DNA of 64,000 bases from Paenibacillus oceani (GCF_014705615.1 NZ_JACXJA010000038.1:1-64000); one strand, 5' to 3'; positions 35,537 through 44,695 are shown, counted from the first letter of the stretch. The notes: a model not told the origin generated them from the letters alone. A program made the numbers and translations.

Positions 35537-35929
35537 CTACCCTCCTTCCTGCTGTTTCTGCTTCCGCTTGATCCCAAGCTGTTTCCAGTTGGCCAGCTCC
35601 TTCTTGACCAGCCTTCTTTCGCCGTGCGATACAGTCGAATATTTGCTGCCTGGGGTAATCGGTTCCTCAAAAAAAACGACTGACCGTTCTTCATCGAAAG
35701 ATTGAATTTTGCACAAGTGGACAAGGTTCGTCCGGTCCAGCCTGCGGAAACCAAAATGGTCCAGATGTTTCTCCAGCGTCGATATTTTAGGCAAGACGGG
35801 ATAGTATTCTCCATCCAGCGTATGGAAGATGACCGAACGTTCCCAGGTTTGTATACTTACGACCTGGCTGATATCAAGCCATACAATTTCGTCATTGTTT
35901 TTGGGATCACGCGTGACCGGAAAATGCAT
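35537..35929 (-). CDS. Small LytTR-domain DNA-binding protein
   Basis: About 130 residues from ATG 35929. The whole protein is one LytTR domain (EIVWLDISQVVSIQTWERSV, HTLDGEYYPVLPKISTLEKHL, FRRLDRTNLVHLCKIQSF) plus a basic tail KELANWKQLGIKRKQKQQ. No receiver domain or membrane anchor is present, so it is a stand-alone regulator. An in-frame ATG at 35995 gives a longer form with a poor ribosome site. No histidine kinase of the LytS type lies nearby, so its targets are unknown. Confidence 0.75.
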   Translation of the reverse strand: MHFPVTRDPKNNDEIVWLDISQVVSIQTWERSVIFHTLDGEYYPVLPKISTLEKHLDHFGFRRLDRTNLVHLCKIQSFDEERSVVFFEEPITPGSKYSTVSHGERRLVKKELANWKQLGIKRKQKQQEGG

Positions 35930-36312
35930 ATATACACACACCCGCTTCAAGGATGGCCGGGCCGCCTTCAGTCCGAACTTGGGCAACACGTGCACAAACG
36001 GTATTAGTTCGATTCTACCGGAGCTTCAGGACGATGGCCTGCGAAGAGCGAAGCCGTTTGGACGAAACGATCAGCGAAGCCCGCTCCAATGTCGAAAAGG
36101 ATAAGGAACTGTCTGAACTCATACGACGCTCCTGTGCAACTATAATGGATATTATTTGTCATACAATATATTACAACTATAGGTATATACTGTTATTATA
36201 ATGGATAATAGTGGAATATAAAAGTGCTGTTAATAGAATTTATGGAAATAAATACAAATATTAAAAAAGACTATTCGCTGTTTACGGATCGGACTTCTAT
36301 GTCGCCAAACAA
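35930..36312. other. Gene-free interval with an AT-rich core
   Basis: No credible gene is seen. Bases 36139-36275 are much richer in A and T than the rest of the window and contain the direct repeat TATAATGGATA at 36141-36151 and 36197-36207. This could be a promoter region for the LytTR gene or a fragment of foreign DNA. Confidence 0.5.
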
Positions 36313-36354
36313 AAAGAGATGCTCCGGATTGTTTTACTCCGGCAGAATCTCTTT
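36313..36354 (-). terminator. Intrinsic terminator for the small minus-strand gene
   Basis: On the minus strand AAAGAGAT pairs with ATCTCTTT (36347-36354 with 36313-36320), with CCGG/CCGG inside, followed by a TTTTTG run. It lies 74 bp after the stop of the 59-residue gene. Confidence 0.75.
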
Positions 36355-36427
36355 AAGAGGTTTATACAACGATAACGTGCTGATGGTAAGGCGGCGTACT
36401 TTCTTTTTCCGAGGCGGTAACCGTCTC

Positions 36428-36607
36428 TTAAGTCCGGCCGCGTCCGCATACCCGGCAGCAGCCGGTACCGGCCGAAGGCGGCATGCAAGGAACGGGATGA
36501 AGAATTCGAATCACATACGGGTGATAAATGTCGCGATAGACGACAACGGGACGGGCGTAGATGTTATAGGCGGGCGCCGGCGTATAGGGAAAGGGGACAG
36601 GCCTCAT
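36428..36607 (-). CDS. 59-residue Pro/Tyr/Cys-rich protein (spore-coat-like composition)
   Basis: ATG 36607 on the minus strand follows AAAGGAGCTGGAACCAAC and a terminator lies downstream. The product begins MRPVPFPYTPAPAYNIYARP, with repeated Pro and Tyr, and ends with a Cys cluster CMPPSAGTGCCRVCGRG. That composition resembles small spore coat proteins, but no family is recognised. Ribosome site, terminator and sensible composition together support a real gene. Confidence 0.55.
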   Translation of the reverse strand: MRPVPFPYTPAPAYNIYARPVVVYRDIYHPYVIRILHPVPCMPPSAGTGCCRVCGRGRT

Positions 36608-36705
36608 GTTGGTTCCAGCTCCTTTGCGGCAAACGATACTACACTATATGTCTTCGGGGCGGAAGCGGAGAGGGCGGTTGCCCAGCGGCAATCGGGCACA
36701 CGGAA

Positions 36706-37611
36706 CTATCGGTCCTTTCCCCTGTAATAGGTGGGAGCGACCCCTTCCGCCATGCGTAAGGCCCGGCTAAATGCATGAATGCCCGGGTAGCCGAGCCGCT
36801 GCGCGATTTCGGTAACGGGCAGCGTCGTGAATTGGATAAGCTGCTTCGCTTTTTCGATTCGTTTGCTCTGGTAATATTTCATCGGAGGGACGCCGAAGGC
36901 TCCTTTAAAGGAACGGATGAAATAATATTTGCTCATATTAGATGCGGCAGCCAGCTCGTCGACGGACAGGCGGCGGTCCAGATTGCGGGAAAGATGCAGC
37001 TTGGCCGCTTGCAGCGCTTCCATATTGGTCAGCACATGTTCGTGCTCCTGCCAGTACAATTCGCGCATCAGCTGCGTCCATAGCTGAATGGACATCCCTT
37101 TCACGTTCGTTTCATAAAACGGCAGCTTCCGCTCGTATCCGTCCACGATACCGAGCAGCATCGACTCAAACAGGGCGCTGCTCCGCAGGCGGACCCGGCT
37201 GGGCAACTGCATGGGCGGCGAGGACAACACGTCGTCGCGAAACCAGCGCAGCTCCTGTTCGCTCATCTGATCTATCGGCTTAAAGCTGATCTTCACCTCG
37301 GGACTGTCCGGCCGTTCGATCAGGTCAAAATGAATATGAGGCTGGCGCAGCGCGGGACTTCCCGGAGCAAGCCGAATCGAGTGGCGCTCCCGGGGCTTGA
37401 ACAGAAAGATGTCGCCGGGCACGCCCTCGTAGGTAATATCGCCGACCGTCACGATAATGTGCCCTTCCTTTACGTAAAGCAGCTCGTAGTCGAACAGGAC
37501 GCGCTCGTGCAGCACCCAGCCGGCTGGGGCGGTGTGATCGAGAGCTGTTCGTATATGGAGATAAATGCGATACATCCATAGCGGCAAGCCTCTCTTTTCC
37601 CGATAGTACAA
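36706..37611 (-). CDS. AraC-family transcriptional regulator
   Basis: About 301 residues from TTG 37611 (ATG 37575 is an alternative). The N-terminal half is a cupin-like sensor (LLYVKEGHIIVTVGDITYEG, GDIFLFKPRERHSIRL). The C-terminal ~100 residues contain two helix-turn-helix motifs: LSVDELAAASNMSKYYFIRSF and PVTEIAQRLGYPGIHAFSRAL. It is divergent from the sugar ABC transporter operon and separated from it by 280 bp holding the operon promoter, so it probably responds to that sugar. Confidence 0.9.
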   Translation of the reverse strand: MYYREKRGLPLWMYRIYLHIRTALDHTAPAGWVLHERVLFDYELLYVKEGHIIVTVGDITYEGVPGDIFLFKPRERHSIRLAPGSPALRQPHIHFDLIERPDSPEVKISFKPIDQMSEQELRWFRDDVLSSPPMQLPSRVRLRSSALFESMLLGIVDGYERKLPFYETNVKGMSIQLWTQLMRELYWQEHEHVLTNMEALQAAKLHLSRNLDRRLSVDELAAASNMSKYYFIRSFKGAFGVPPMKYYQSKRIEKAKQLIQFTTLPVTEIAQRLGYPGIHAFSRALRMAEGVAPTYYRGKDR

Positions 37612-37750
37612 TTAAGTATAGAGGGCGGAGCGCGCCAAAACAATCGCTGATAAGCAGGGGCAAGATAGCGGGAAAATAACATTTGGGTGACAATCGCCAA
37701 TAAAACACACTAATTTAATTGGAATAGAAGGTTAAATTGTCGAAAAATGA

Positions 37751-37779
37751 TTGACGCCGGCGTTGGACGGTGCTATTAT
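37751..37779 (+). promoter_or_regulatory. Sigma-A promoter of the sugar ABC transporter operon
   Basis: TTGACG (37751-37756), exactly 17 bp, then TATTAT (37774-37779). It is 112 bp before the binding-protein start; the leader contains repeats of CGATCTG that might bind the AraC regulator. Confidence 0.8.
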
Positions 37780-37891
37780 ACTATCTATCAATTCCGATCT
37801 GGTGGATTGGGATTGATGGATACAGACCGATCTGTACGTCATTCCAGAAATCGGTCCACAGATACGGAGTACCGGAGAGGGGTAACAGGCC

Positions 37892-38983
37892 ATGAGAAAC
37901 AGAAAGTCTTACATCGCCGTCGTGCTGGCCGTCGTGCTGGCTATGATGCTGGCAGCGTGCTCGACCAAGCAGGAGCCTGCAGGATCGGCGACGAATGCGG
38001 GGGGCGGCGGAGAGCAGCCATCGCTTAACGGCAAGAAAATTGCACTAATTATGGAATTTAACCAAGGAACGTTCTCCGCTCAGTACATAGCGGGTGTAAC
38101 CGAGCAGGTCGAGAAGCTGGGCGGCAAAGTGACCGTATTCAGCGCCGAAACCGATATGAACAAAATGATCGCGAACCTGGATGCGGCAGTCAACCAGAAG
38201 TTCGACGGCATCCTGATCGACCACGGCAAGCCGGAAGCGCTCGAAGCCGGAGTGAAAAAGGCGCTGGAGCGTAAAATTCCGGTCGTCGCTTTTGATACCG
38301 ATCTGAAAGTGCCCGGCGTTACCGTATTGTCCCAAGGCGACCAGCAGATGGCGAAGGTCACGCTGGAGAAGATGGCTCAAGATATCGGCGGCAAAGGCAG
38401 CATCGTCAAAATCTGGGTAGCCGGATTCGCTCCGATGGAACGCCGTCAACTGGCGTACAAGGAGTTTATGGACAAAAACAAAGATATTAAAGAAATCGCG
38501 GCATTCGGAGCGGCTACGAACAATACGGCGCTCGATACGCAGGCGCAGATGGAAGCGATTCTGAAGAAATATCCGAACAAAGGCGATATCACCGCAGTAT
38601 GGGCGGCATGGGACGAGTTTGCCAAAGGCGCATCCCGCGCTATCCAGCAGGCGGGTCGTACGGAGATTAAAGTATACGGCATCGACCTGAGCGATGAGGA
38701 TCTGCAAATGATTCAAGACAAAAACGGACCGTGGATCGCCTCGGCCGCCGTCGATCCGAAAGATATCGGCCGCGTGCAAGCCCGTTACCTGTATCAGAAG
38801 TTTCTGGGCGAGTCGACGCCGGACAGCGTCGTGCTGGAACCGGTATTTGTCTCCCGCGATCAGCTCCCGACGGACAAAGCGGTATCGACGACCCAGCTCG
38901 GCGATTATGTCAAAGGCTGGAGCGGCAGCCAGCAAGGCTTATCGGACAAGGTGAAGGAACTGGAGAAACAGATTCAAAAATAA
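37892..38983 (+). CDS. Sugar ABC transporter substrate-binding lipoprotein (RbsB-like)
   Basis: A 363-residue lipoprotein. The signal peptide ends in lipobox LAAC with Cys23, then a Gly-rich linker. The periplasmic-binding-protein type I fold follows, with KIALIMEFNQGTFSAQYIAG, FDGILIDHGKPEAL, IPVVAFDTDLKVPGV, AVWAAWDEFAKGASRAIQQ and VYGIDLSDEDLQ. This resembles the ribose/galactose family. ATG 37892 follows GGAGAGGGG. It is first in the order binding protein-ATPase-permease. The sugar cannot be named from sequence. Confidence 0.9.
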   Translation: MRNRKSYIAVVLAVVLAMMLAACSTKQEPAGSATNAGGGGEQPSLNGKKIALIMEFNQGTFSAQYIAGVTEQVEKLGGKVTVFSAETDMNKMIANLDAAVNQKFDGILIDHGKPEALEAGVKKALERKIPVVAFDTDLKVPGVTVLSQGDQQMAKVTLEKMAQDIGGKGSIVKIWVAGFAPMERRQLAYKEFMDKNKDIKEIAAFGAATNNTALDTQAQMEAILKKYPNKGDITAVWAAWDEFAKGASRAIQQAGRTEIKVYGIDLSDEDLQMIQDKNGPWIASAAVDPKDIGRVQARYLYQKFLGESTPDSVVLEPVFVSRDQLPTDKAVSTTQLGDYVKGWSGSQQGLSDKVKELEKQIQK

Positions 38984-39068
38984 AGGTTAGATAGACAAGC
39001 TCCCATCGGCGGCAAGCCGGTGGGATTTCGCATGTATCGGCGGAATGCAGGAAGGGGCTGGTAAATCG

Positions 39069-40586
39069 ATGAGCGGAATGCTGAAAATGAAGCAAATCGG
39101 CAAGTTTTTCCCTGGTGTCCGTGCGCTTTCGGGCGTCGATTTTGAAGTGCGTTCCGGCGAAGTTCACGCGCTGCTCGGTGCGAATGGGGCGGGAAAAAGC
39201 ACGCTGATGAAAGTATTGTCCGGCGCCTACACCGCGGACGAAGGGACGATCACGATCGACGGACAGGCCGTGTCGATCCGGACGCCGATCGACGCGAAGC
39301 GTGCGGGCGTCCAGTGCGTCTACCAGGAGGTCGATACCGCTCTGGCTCCCGGATTAAGCGTGGCGGAGAATATCATGCTGGACCGGCTGTCCTATGGCTC
39401 GGGCGGCGCTTTCGTAAGCTGGGGAGCGCTCCGGCGGGAAGCGGCCGCCATTCTCGCAGGCATCGGCGTGACGAAGCTGTCCGTCGACAAGCCGGTAGGC
39501 GAGCTGCCGATCTCCCAGAAGCAGCTCGTTCTGATTGCGCGAGCTTTGGCGCAGAAAGCAAAATACATCATCCTGGACGAGCCGACGGCTCCTCTCAGCC
39601 TGGAGGAAACCGAGAGCCTGTTCCGCACGATGAGAACGTTAAAGTCGGAAGGTGTCGGCCTGATCTTCATCTCCCACCGGCTCCCGGAAGTATTCGAAAT
39701 CTGCGACCGGATTACCGTGATGAGGGACGGAACACGTGTATCGACCGTTGAAGCGTCCGCAACGTCCGCACCGCAGATCGTGGAGCTGATGCTCGGCAAG
39801 TCGCTGGAGGAGGAGTTTCCGAAGCTTCAGGCGGATATCGGGAGCGTGTTGTTCCAGGCGGACAACGTACACGGATCGGGCAAAGTGCATGGCGTTGATC
39901 TGGAAGTGCGCAGCGGGGAAATCGTCGGGATCGTCGGACTTGTCGGAGCGGGCAAGACGGAACTGTCCCGCTTGCTGTTCGCCGCGGACCGGATCGATCA
40001 GGGGACGCTCCGTATGAACGGAACGGCGCTGAAGCTCAAGGAACCGCAGGATGCGATCCGCGCCGGAATCGTGCTTGTCCCCGAAGAGCGCAGGCAGCAG
40101 GGGGTGCTGATCGGGGAGTCGGTGAAAGTAAACTTGACGCTGCCGATTCTGAAACGTCTTGCGCCGTCCGGCTGGATCCGGGGCAGAGCCGAGTCGAAAC
40201 ATGCGGTACAGCTCGTCGAACAGCTCGGCGTGAAAACGCCGCATATCGAGCAGACGGTCGGTTACTTGAGCGGAGGGAATCAGCAGAAGGTCGCGATCGG
40301 CAAATGGCTGCCGACCGAGGCGAAGCTGTATATGTTCGACGAACCGACCAAAGGGATCGACATCGGCGCCAAAAGCGATATTTTCCGCTTGATCGGGCAG
40401 CTGGCCCGGCAAGGGAAAGGCGTGCTGTATCTGTCTTCGGAAATGAACGAAATCATCGGCATCTCGGACCGGATACTCGTCATGTGCGACGGACGGATCG
40501 TTAAGGAGTTTAACCGCGGCGAGGCGACGGAAGAGCAAATTCTGCTGTTCGCAAGCGCCGGAAAGGAGCAGGAGGATGAAAAGTAA
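39069..40586 (+). CDS. Sugar ABC transporter ATP-binding protein (RbsA-like, two ABC domains)
   Basis: A 505-residue double ATPase. The first domain has [31 protein letters not shown] and YIILDEPTAPLS. The second has the degenerate GLVGAGKTELSRLLF, SGGNQQKVAIGKWL and MFDEPTKGIDIGAKS. This asymmetry is normal for RbsA/MglA. Start ATG 39069 (MSGMLKMKQIGKFF) follows GCAGGAAGGGG; an upstream ATG 39045 overlaps the ribosome site. The end overlaps the permease gene by 11 bases. Confidence 0.93.
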   Translation: MSGMLKMKQIGKFFPGVRALSGVDFEVRSGEVHALLGANGAGKSTLMKVLSGAYTADEGTITIDGQAVSIRTPIDAKRAGVQCVYQEVDTALAPGLSVAENIMLDRLSYGSGGAFVSWGALRREAAAILAGIGVTKLSVDKPVGELPISQKQLVLIARALAQKAKYIILDEPTAPLSLEETESLFRTMRTLKSEGVGLIFISHRLPEVFEICDRITVMRDGTRVSTVEASATSAPQIVELMLGKSLEEEFPKLQADIGSVLFQADNVHGSGKVHGVDLEVRSGEIVGIVGLVGAGKTELSRLLFAADRIDQGTLRMNGTALKLKEPQDAIRAGIVLVPEERRQQGVLIGESVKVNLTLPILKRLAPSGWIRGRAESKHAVQLVEQLGVKTPHIEQTVGYLSGGNQQKVAIGKWLPTEAKLYMFDEPTKGIDIGAKSDIFRLIGQLARQGKGVLYLSSEMNEIIGISDRILVMCDGRIVKEFNRGEATEEQILLFASAGKEQEDEK

Positions 40587-41562
40587 GCTTTTGGATTTGT
40601 CTTTCAAGTACGGCGCTCTGGTCGTCATAGCCGGTGTATTCCTCTTTTTCTCGATAGCGAACGAAAACTTTTTAACCTACGGCAATATCGCCGATATATT
40701 GCGTTCGATCTCGATCGTGACGTTTATTGCGATCGGAGTGACGTTATCGCAAATCGTAGACGGCTTCGACTTGTCGGTCGGCTCGACCGTCTCGCTGACG
40801 ACTGTTGCGGCCGCGACGATGATGGTCTGGTTCGAGCAGCCGCTGATCGTCGTCATTCTCGTTCCGATCTTGATCGGCGCGGTCATCGGACTGCTTAACT
40901 CGCTGCTCATAATCCGCTTCCGGATTCCCGACCTGCTGGCCACTTTGGCGGTGATGTATATGGTCGGAGGCATTCAGAAGACGTATACGAAGGGTTACGC
41001 GATCTACAACAACATGCAGATGACCGACGGGACCAAAGCGCCGGGACAGTTTCTCGAATCGTTCAAGTGGATCGGCCAGGGAGAGCTGCTCGGCGTGCCG
41101 GTACCGGTCGTGCTGATGCTGCTGGCGGTGGCGCTTGTTCATATCTTCCTGAAATACACCCGCTGGGGCCGTCAACTGTACATTACGGGCGGCAACCGCG
41201 AAGCCGCGAGGCTGTCCGGTATTCCTGTGAACCGCGTCCGGATGATCGCTTATGTGCTGTCCGGCTGCTTTGCCGCCATCGGCGGGCTGCTGTACGCGGC
41301 CCGGGTCGGTTCCGGTCAAATCGATGCAGGCGCTCCGCTCCTGATGGAATCGGTAGCGGCGGTGTTCGTCGGATTCTCGGTGCTCGGCGCCGGCAAACCG
41401 AACGTCATCGGCACGTTCCTCGGCGCGGTGCTGATCGGCGTGCTGCTGAACGGGCTGACGATGCTGAACATGCCTTATTACGCATTTGATATTATTAAAG
41501 GCGGCGTGCTGGTGCTTGCGCTCGCTATTACGTTCGTCCATCTGAACCGCCGCAGGGTGTAG
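40576..41562 (+). CDS. Sugar ABC transporter permease (RbsC-like)
   Basis: A 328-residue membrane protein with about eight to ten helices. The family features include SISIVTFIAIGVTLSQIVDGFDLSVGS near the N-terminus, the EAA-like loop NREAARLSGIPVNRVRM and AAVFVGFSVLGAGKPNVIGTFLGA. ATG 40576 overlaps the ATPase gene, so the two are coupled. It would complete an importer whose ATPase is the RbsA-like protein. A terminator follows at 41592. Confidence 0.93.
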   Translation: MKSKLLDLSFKYGALVVIAGVFLFFSIANENFLTYGNIADILRSISIVTFIAIGVTLSQIVDGFDLSVGSTVSLTTVAAATMMVWFEQPLIVVILVPILIGAVIGLLNSLLIIRFRIPDLLATLAVMYMVGGIQKTYTKGYAIYNNMQMTDGTKAPGQFLESFKWIGQGELLGVPVPVVLMLLAVALVHIFLKYTRWGRQLYITGGNREAARLSGIPVNRVRMIAYVLSGCFAAIGGLLYAARVGSGQIDAGAPLLMESVAAVFVGFSVLGAGKPNVIGTFLGAVLIGVLLNGLTMLNMPYYAFDIIKGGVLVLALAITFVHLNRRRV

Positions 41563-41591
41563 AAAGTTTACATGTTCTATATAAAGCGAGG

Positions 41592-41616
41592 AGCCGCCGC
41601 AAGCTGCGGCTTTTTG
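41592..41616 (+). terminator. Terminator of the sugar ABC operon
   Basis: AGCCGC (41592-41597) pairs with GCGGCT (41606-41611), followed by TTTT. It lies 30 bp after the permease stop. Confidence 0.8.
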
Positions 41617-41739
41617 TGTTTGGGAAAACGCGAGAGCGCAGCCATTTCCGAAAAAAATCGTAGGCGTCCGTTGGGTGCGGTGTTACAATGAGGATGGATT
41701 ATAACGGAAGACAGCGGTTACTACGAAAGGGGGACTCCC

Positions 41740-43011
41740 GTGGATCGACAAACGGTTCGGGCATGGGTGATGTACGACTGGGCCAACTCCGCATTCGCCA
41801 CGACGATGATGGCCGCGGTACTGCCAATCTTCTACAGCAGCGTAGCTGCGTCGACACTGCAGAACGAACAGCTGGCCACTTCGTATTGGGGGCTTACGCA
41901 ATCGATTGCGATGCTGTTTGTCGCCGTGCTGACGCCTATATTGGGAGCGGTTGCGGATTATTCGGGTTACAAGATCCGATTTTTGCGGATGTTTTCGTAT
42001 TTGGGTATCGTGGCTTCGCTTTGCTTCGTATTTGTAGGCAACGGCGACTACGTATTGGCTTCGTTTTTATTTATTCTCGGAACAATCGGATTTACCGGAG
42101 GCAATTCGTTTTACGATGCGTTGTTAAACGATTTGGTCGTACCGGAGAAGCGGGATTACATATCGTCCAAAGGTTATGCGTTCGGTTATATCGGCGGGGG
42201 GATTCTGCTTGTGATCAACCTGCTGTTAATTGAAAAGTATCAATGGTTCGGACTGCCGGATAAAACGATGGGTACTTATATCTCCTTCGCTTCGGTCGCT
42301 TTGTGGTGGTATTTGTTCTCGCTGCCTCTGTTCCGCAAAGTAAAGGATAAAAAAACCGGAGGCAGTCACACGATCGGCCAATATACGGCAATCGGATTTA
42401 CCCGCATCCGGGATACGTTTAAGCGGATCAGACGGTATCCGGAGCTGCTTAAATATTTGATCGCTTACTGGTTTTTCAATGACGGCATCAGCACGATTAT
42501 TACGATGGCCACGATTTACGGCACGGAAATCGGCTTGGGTACGGGTCATCTGATCGGCGCGCTTGTCATTACGCAGTTTGTCGGCATCCCGTTCACGCTG
42601 CTGTTCGGTAAAATCGCGGAGCGGCTCGGCTCGAAGCGGTCGTTATATATTTCGTTAAGCGTTTACGTGCTGATTGTCTTGCTTGGTTACTTTATGAGCG
42701 AGACCTGGCATTTCTACGCGCTAGCGTTTATTGTCGGGATGGTGCAGGGCGGCAGCCAGTCGATCGCCCGTTCGATCTACAGCCGGCTCGTGCCGCAAGA
42801 CCGTCCGGCGGAATTTTTCGGATTTCTTACGGTATCCAGCAAGTTTTCGGCGATCGTCGGACCGTTCGTCTTCTCGGTAGTCGGTTTGATGACAGGTTCG
42901 AGCCGGCTTGGCATACTGGCGCTGGCCGTCTTTTTCATCGTCGGAATCGCGATGCTGATGAAAGTGAATTTGCAAAAAGGTGCGGCAGAGGCGGCAGCGG
43001 CGGAGGTTTGA
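41740..43011 (+). CDS. MFS transporter of the Atg22/UMF1-like group
   Basis: A 423-residue protein with twelve predicted helices. It begins VRAWVMYDWANSAFATTMMAAVLP, the start motif of the bacterial UMF1/Atg22-like family, and continues with LGAVADYSGYKIRFL and GFTGGNSFYDALLNDLV. The second half carries FGKIAERLGSKRSL (the MFS loop) and GGSQSIARSIYSRLVP. Start GTG 41740 follows GAAAGGGGGA. The Atg22 relatives of yeast export amino acids from the vacuole; the bacterial substrate is unknown. Confidence 0.88.
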   Translation: MDRQTVRAWVMYDWANSAFATTMMAAVLPIFYSSVAASTLQNEQLATSYWGLTQSIAMLFVAVLTPILGAVADYSGYKIRFLRMFSYLGIVASLCFVFVGNGDYVLASFLFILGTIGFTGGNSFYDALLNDLVVPEKRDYISSKGYAFGYIGGGILLVINLLLIEKYQWFGLPDKTMGTYISFASVALWWYLFSLPLFRKVKDKKTGGSHTIGQYTAIGFTRIRDTFKRIRRYPELLKYLIAYWFFNDGISTIITMATIYGTEIGLGTGHLIGALVITQFVGIPFTLLFGKIAERLGSKRSLYISLSVYVLIVLLGYFMSETWHFYALAFIVGMVQGGSQSIARSIYSRLVPQDRPAEFFGFLTVSSKFSAIVGPFVFSVVGLMTGSSRLGILALAVFFIVGIAMLMKVNLQKGAAEAAAAEV

Positions 43012-43210
43012 CGCTTGCAGCTTCGCTTCTCGTATAGCACGGCCATAGCAATCGGCCGATGTCCCTCCGGGGGCATCGGTTTTTCGATTCGCTCAGACAC
43101 TTAAAAGCTCGTCACCTGTCAACCAGCGGAGCGATTGATCCGAGCCAATGCGCCGGAAGCAGCCATGGTCAGGGGCATGAGCAAGAGCGGGCGCGAGCGC
43201 AAAGCAGAAA

Positions 43211-43395
43211 GCCGAGAGCCGAGAGCCGAGAGCCGAGAGCCGAGAGCCAAAGCCAGAAGTCAAAACCAAAAGTCAAAACCAAAAGTCAAACCCAAAAGTC
43301 AAACCCAAAAGTCAAACCCAAAAGTCAAACCCAAAAGTCAAACCCAAAAGTCAAACCCAAAAGTCAAACCCAAACCCAAACCCAAACCCAAACCC
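43211..43395. repeat. Compound minisatellite ending in a telomere-like (AAACCC)5 tract
   Basis: Five GCCGAGA units (43211-43248) are followed by about nine copies of a 13-bp unit (AAAAGTCAAACCC, the first two slightly different) and then five AAACCC units (43366-43395). The minus strand of the last part is (GGGTTT)5, which fits the canonical G-quadruplex pattern. A reading frame runs through it (KSQTQKSNPKVKP repeats), but it has no start support and low complexity, so it is not called a gene. Confidence 0.9.
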
Positions 43396-43397
43396 GA

Positions 43398-43597
43398 ATA
43401 AGAGCGGTTTGTATCCTCTATTTTGTCCAAAACCCGCTTTGGCGGAGAAATAAGAGCGATCTGTACCCTCTATTATCCCCGAAAATGGTACTCACCCCGC
43501 TAATTGGTTGAAATAAGGGGTGCAAACCGCCTTTATTAGCTGCTGCCCTCCGAAAAAGGCAAAAATAGAGGATACTAGGGGCTCCTATTTGTTACAG
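43398..43597. repeat. Dispersed structured repeat R2, copy A
   Basis: About 200 bp alignable with 47619-47815. Both copies begin with (A/T)AGGAGCG or TAAGAGCGG followed by TTTTGTA and ATTTTGTCC, and end with GGCTCCTATTT or GACTCCTATTTT and TACAG, so the ends are inverted repeats of each other. An internal inverted pair GCGGTTTG/CAAACCGC is present. No coding capacity is seen. It follows the minisatellite directly. Confidence 0.7.
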
Positions 43598-43794
43598 GGT
43601 CAGCGGATTTACGTTTTCGCGAAGCTGGCCCCTTACGGTTTTTGCTAGATGCGGTTGTTGGGTGAGACGAAATCGAATTTGGTTGTTATCTAGCGAAGCG
43701 ATGCATCCAATCCGGCAGCAGAAGTGGGGAGCAGGCGAATCCATTCGCGATGCCGATCCTTCCTTGGGCAAGCAGGTCTCCGGGATCTGCTGTA

Positions 43795-44478
43795 TCATCT
43801 GGCCGTATTCCGATGTTTATTGATCCACGCCAGCACTCCCATGGCGACGACGGTTCCGGCCAATCCAAGCGCCATATCTTTCTGGCTGTCGAACAGATCG
43901 CCTTGCATGCCCATGTAATCTTCGCCGGCTTGGCCGCCGATCAGGGCGACGACCATCTCCAGTATTTCGAACAATGCGCTGCAGCCGAACACGATCGACA
44001 CTGAAACGGCATACGCCCACACTCCGCGCAGGTTCGCCTTCCGGACAAGCAGTTCGCGCACCGGATACGCCCACAGCAACCCGAAAGCAAAATGGACGAT
44101 CCGGTCGAAGTAGCTGCGCTTCGTATGAAAAGCCGATTTCAGCCAAACGTCGAACGGGGTATTCTGATAGGTAAAATGAGCTGCGTATGTATGGAGACAA
44201 AAAAAACCAAACAGCAGCAAATAAGAGAGTGTGCTCAAACGGTATTTCCGGTAGGTGAACACTAATGCGAGCACGACTGTGACGGGGAGCATGTTTTCCA
44301 TCAACCATTGCATCCGGTTCGTCGGCGAAAAGGCCATATGTATCCAAAAGGCGGCGTAAACGACAATAAGAAGCTGCAGCACCCGGTTTCGCCAAAACGG
44401 TATATGCGGATTAAGCAGCAGGGGCGTGGAGCTGGGTCGTGTGTGTTTCGGATGAGGTGCGGTAAAATCCCGATCCAT
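43795..44478 (-). CDS. DUF2238/YjdF-like integral membrane protein
   Basis: A 227-residue protein with about six helices, e.g. VLQLLIVVYAAFWIHMAF and ALGLAGTVVAMGVLAWI. The family segment YFDRIVHFAFGLLWAYPVRE and the late LFEILEMVVALIGGQAGEDYMGMQGDLFDSQ are typical of YjdF/DUF2238. These proteins are widespread with no known function. ATG 44478 lies on the minus strand after AGGAAGGAGCAG. It stands alone between repeat R2 copy A and the phospholipase-like gene. Confidence 0.85.
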   Translation of the reverse strand: MDRDFTAPHPKHTRPSSTPLLLNPHIPFWRNRVLQLLIVVYAAFWIHMAFSPTNRMQWLMENMLPVTVVLALVFTYRKYRLSTLSYLLLFGFFCLHTYAAHFTYQNTPFDVWLKSAFHTKRSYFDRIVHFAFGLLWAYPVRELLVRKANLRGVWAYAVSVSIVFGCSALFEILEMVVALIGGQAGEDYMGMQGDLFDSQKDMALGLAGTVVAMGVLAWINKHRNTAR

Positions 44479-44610
44479 GGCTTAGGCTGCTCCTTCCTCC
44501 TTTAGGTAAGGTTAGGGAATCGCCGATCTGCTTTAGTGTGAACGATTGCGGGTAATTCATACATCCGCGGCGGGACGGACTTTCGCTCGTTATGAATCCA
44601 GCATATGCGG

Positions 44611-44656
44611 TAAAAGAAAACCCCCTGTTGTCCGCCAAAGGGCCGATAACAGGAGG
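44611..44656 (-). terminator. Terminator of the phospholipase-like gene
   Basis: On the minus strand CCTCCTGTT pairs with AACAGGGGG (44648-44656 with 44621-44629, one G-U pair), with TCGGCC/GGCGGA-type pairing inside, followed by TTTTCTTTT. It lies 40 bp after the stop codon. Confidence 0.8.
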
Positions 44657-44695
44657 CTGATTCGATTCGTTTTTCGTTCCGCTGGCGCTGGGCAG

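Noticed and set aside
36224-36727. 167-codon plus-strand frame in the AT-rich region
   Set aside because: Overlaps the small minus-strand gene and its terminator, mixes unrelated composition and ends inside the AraC gene.
43211-43395. CRISPR array
   Set aside because: Units are 6-13 bp and directly adjacent, with no unique spacers and no cas genes.
43059-43511. 150-codon plus-strand frame across the minisatellite
   Set aside because: Product is a simple Lys/Pro/Ser/Gln repeat created by the DNA repeat; no start signal.
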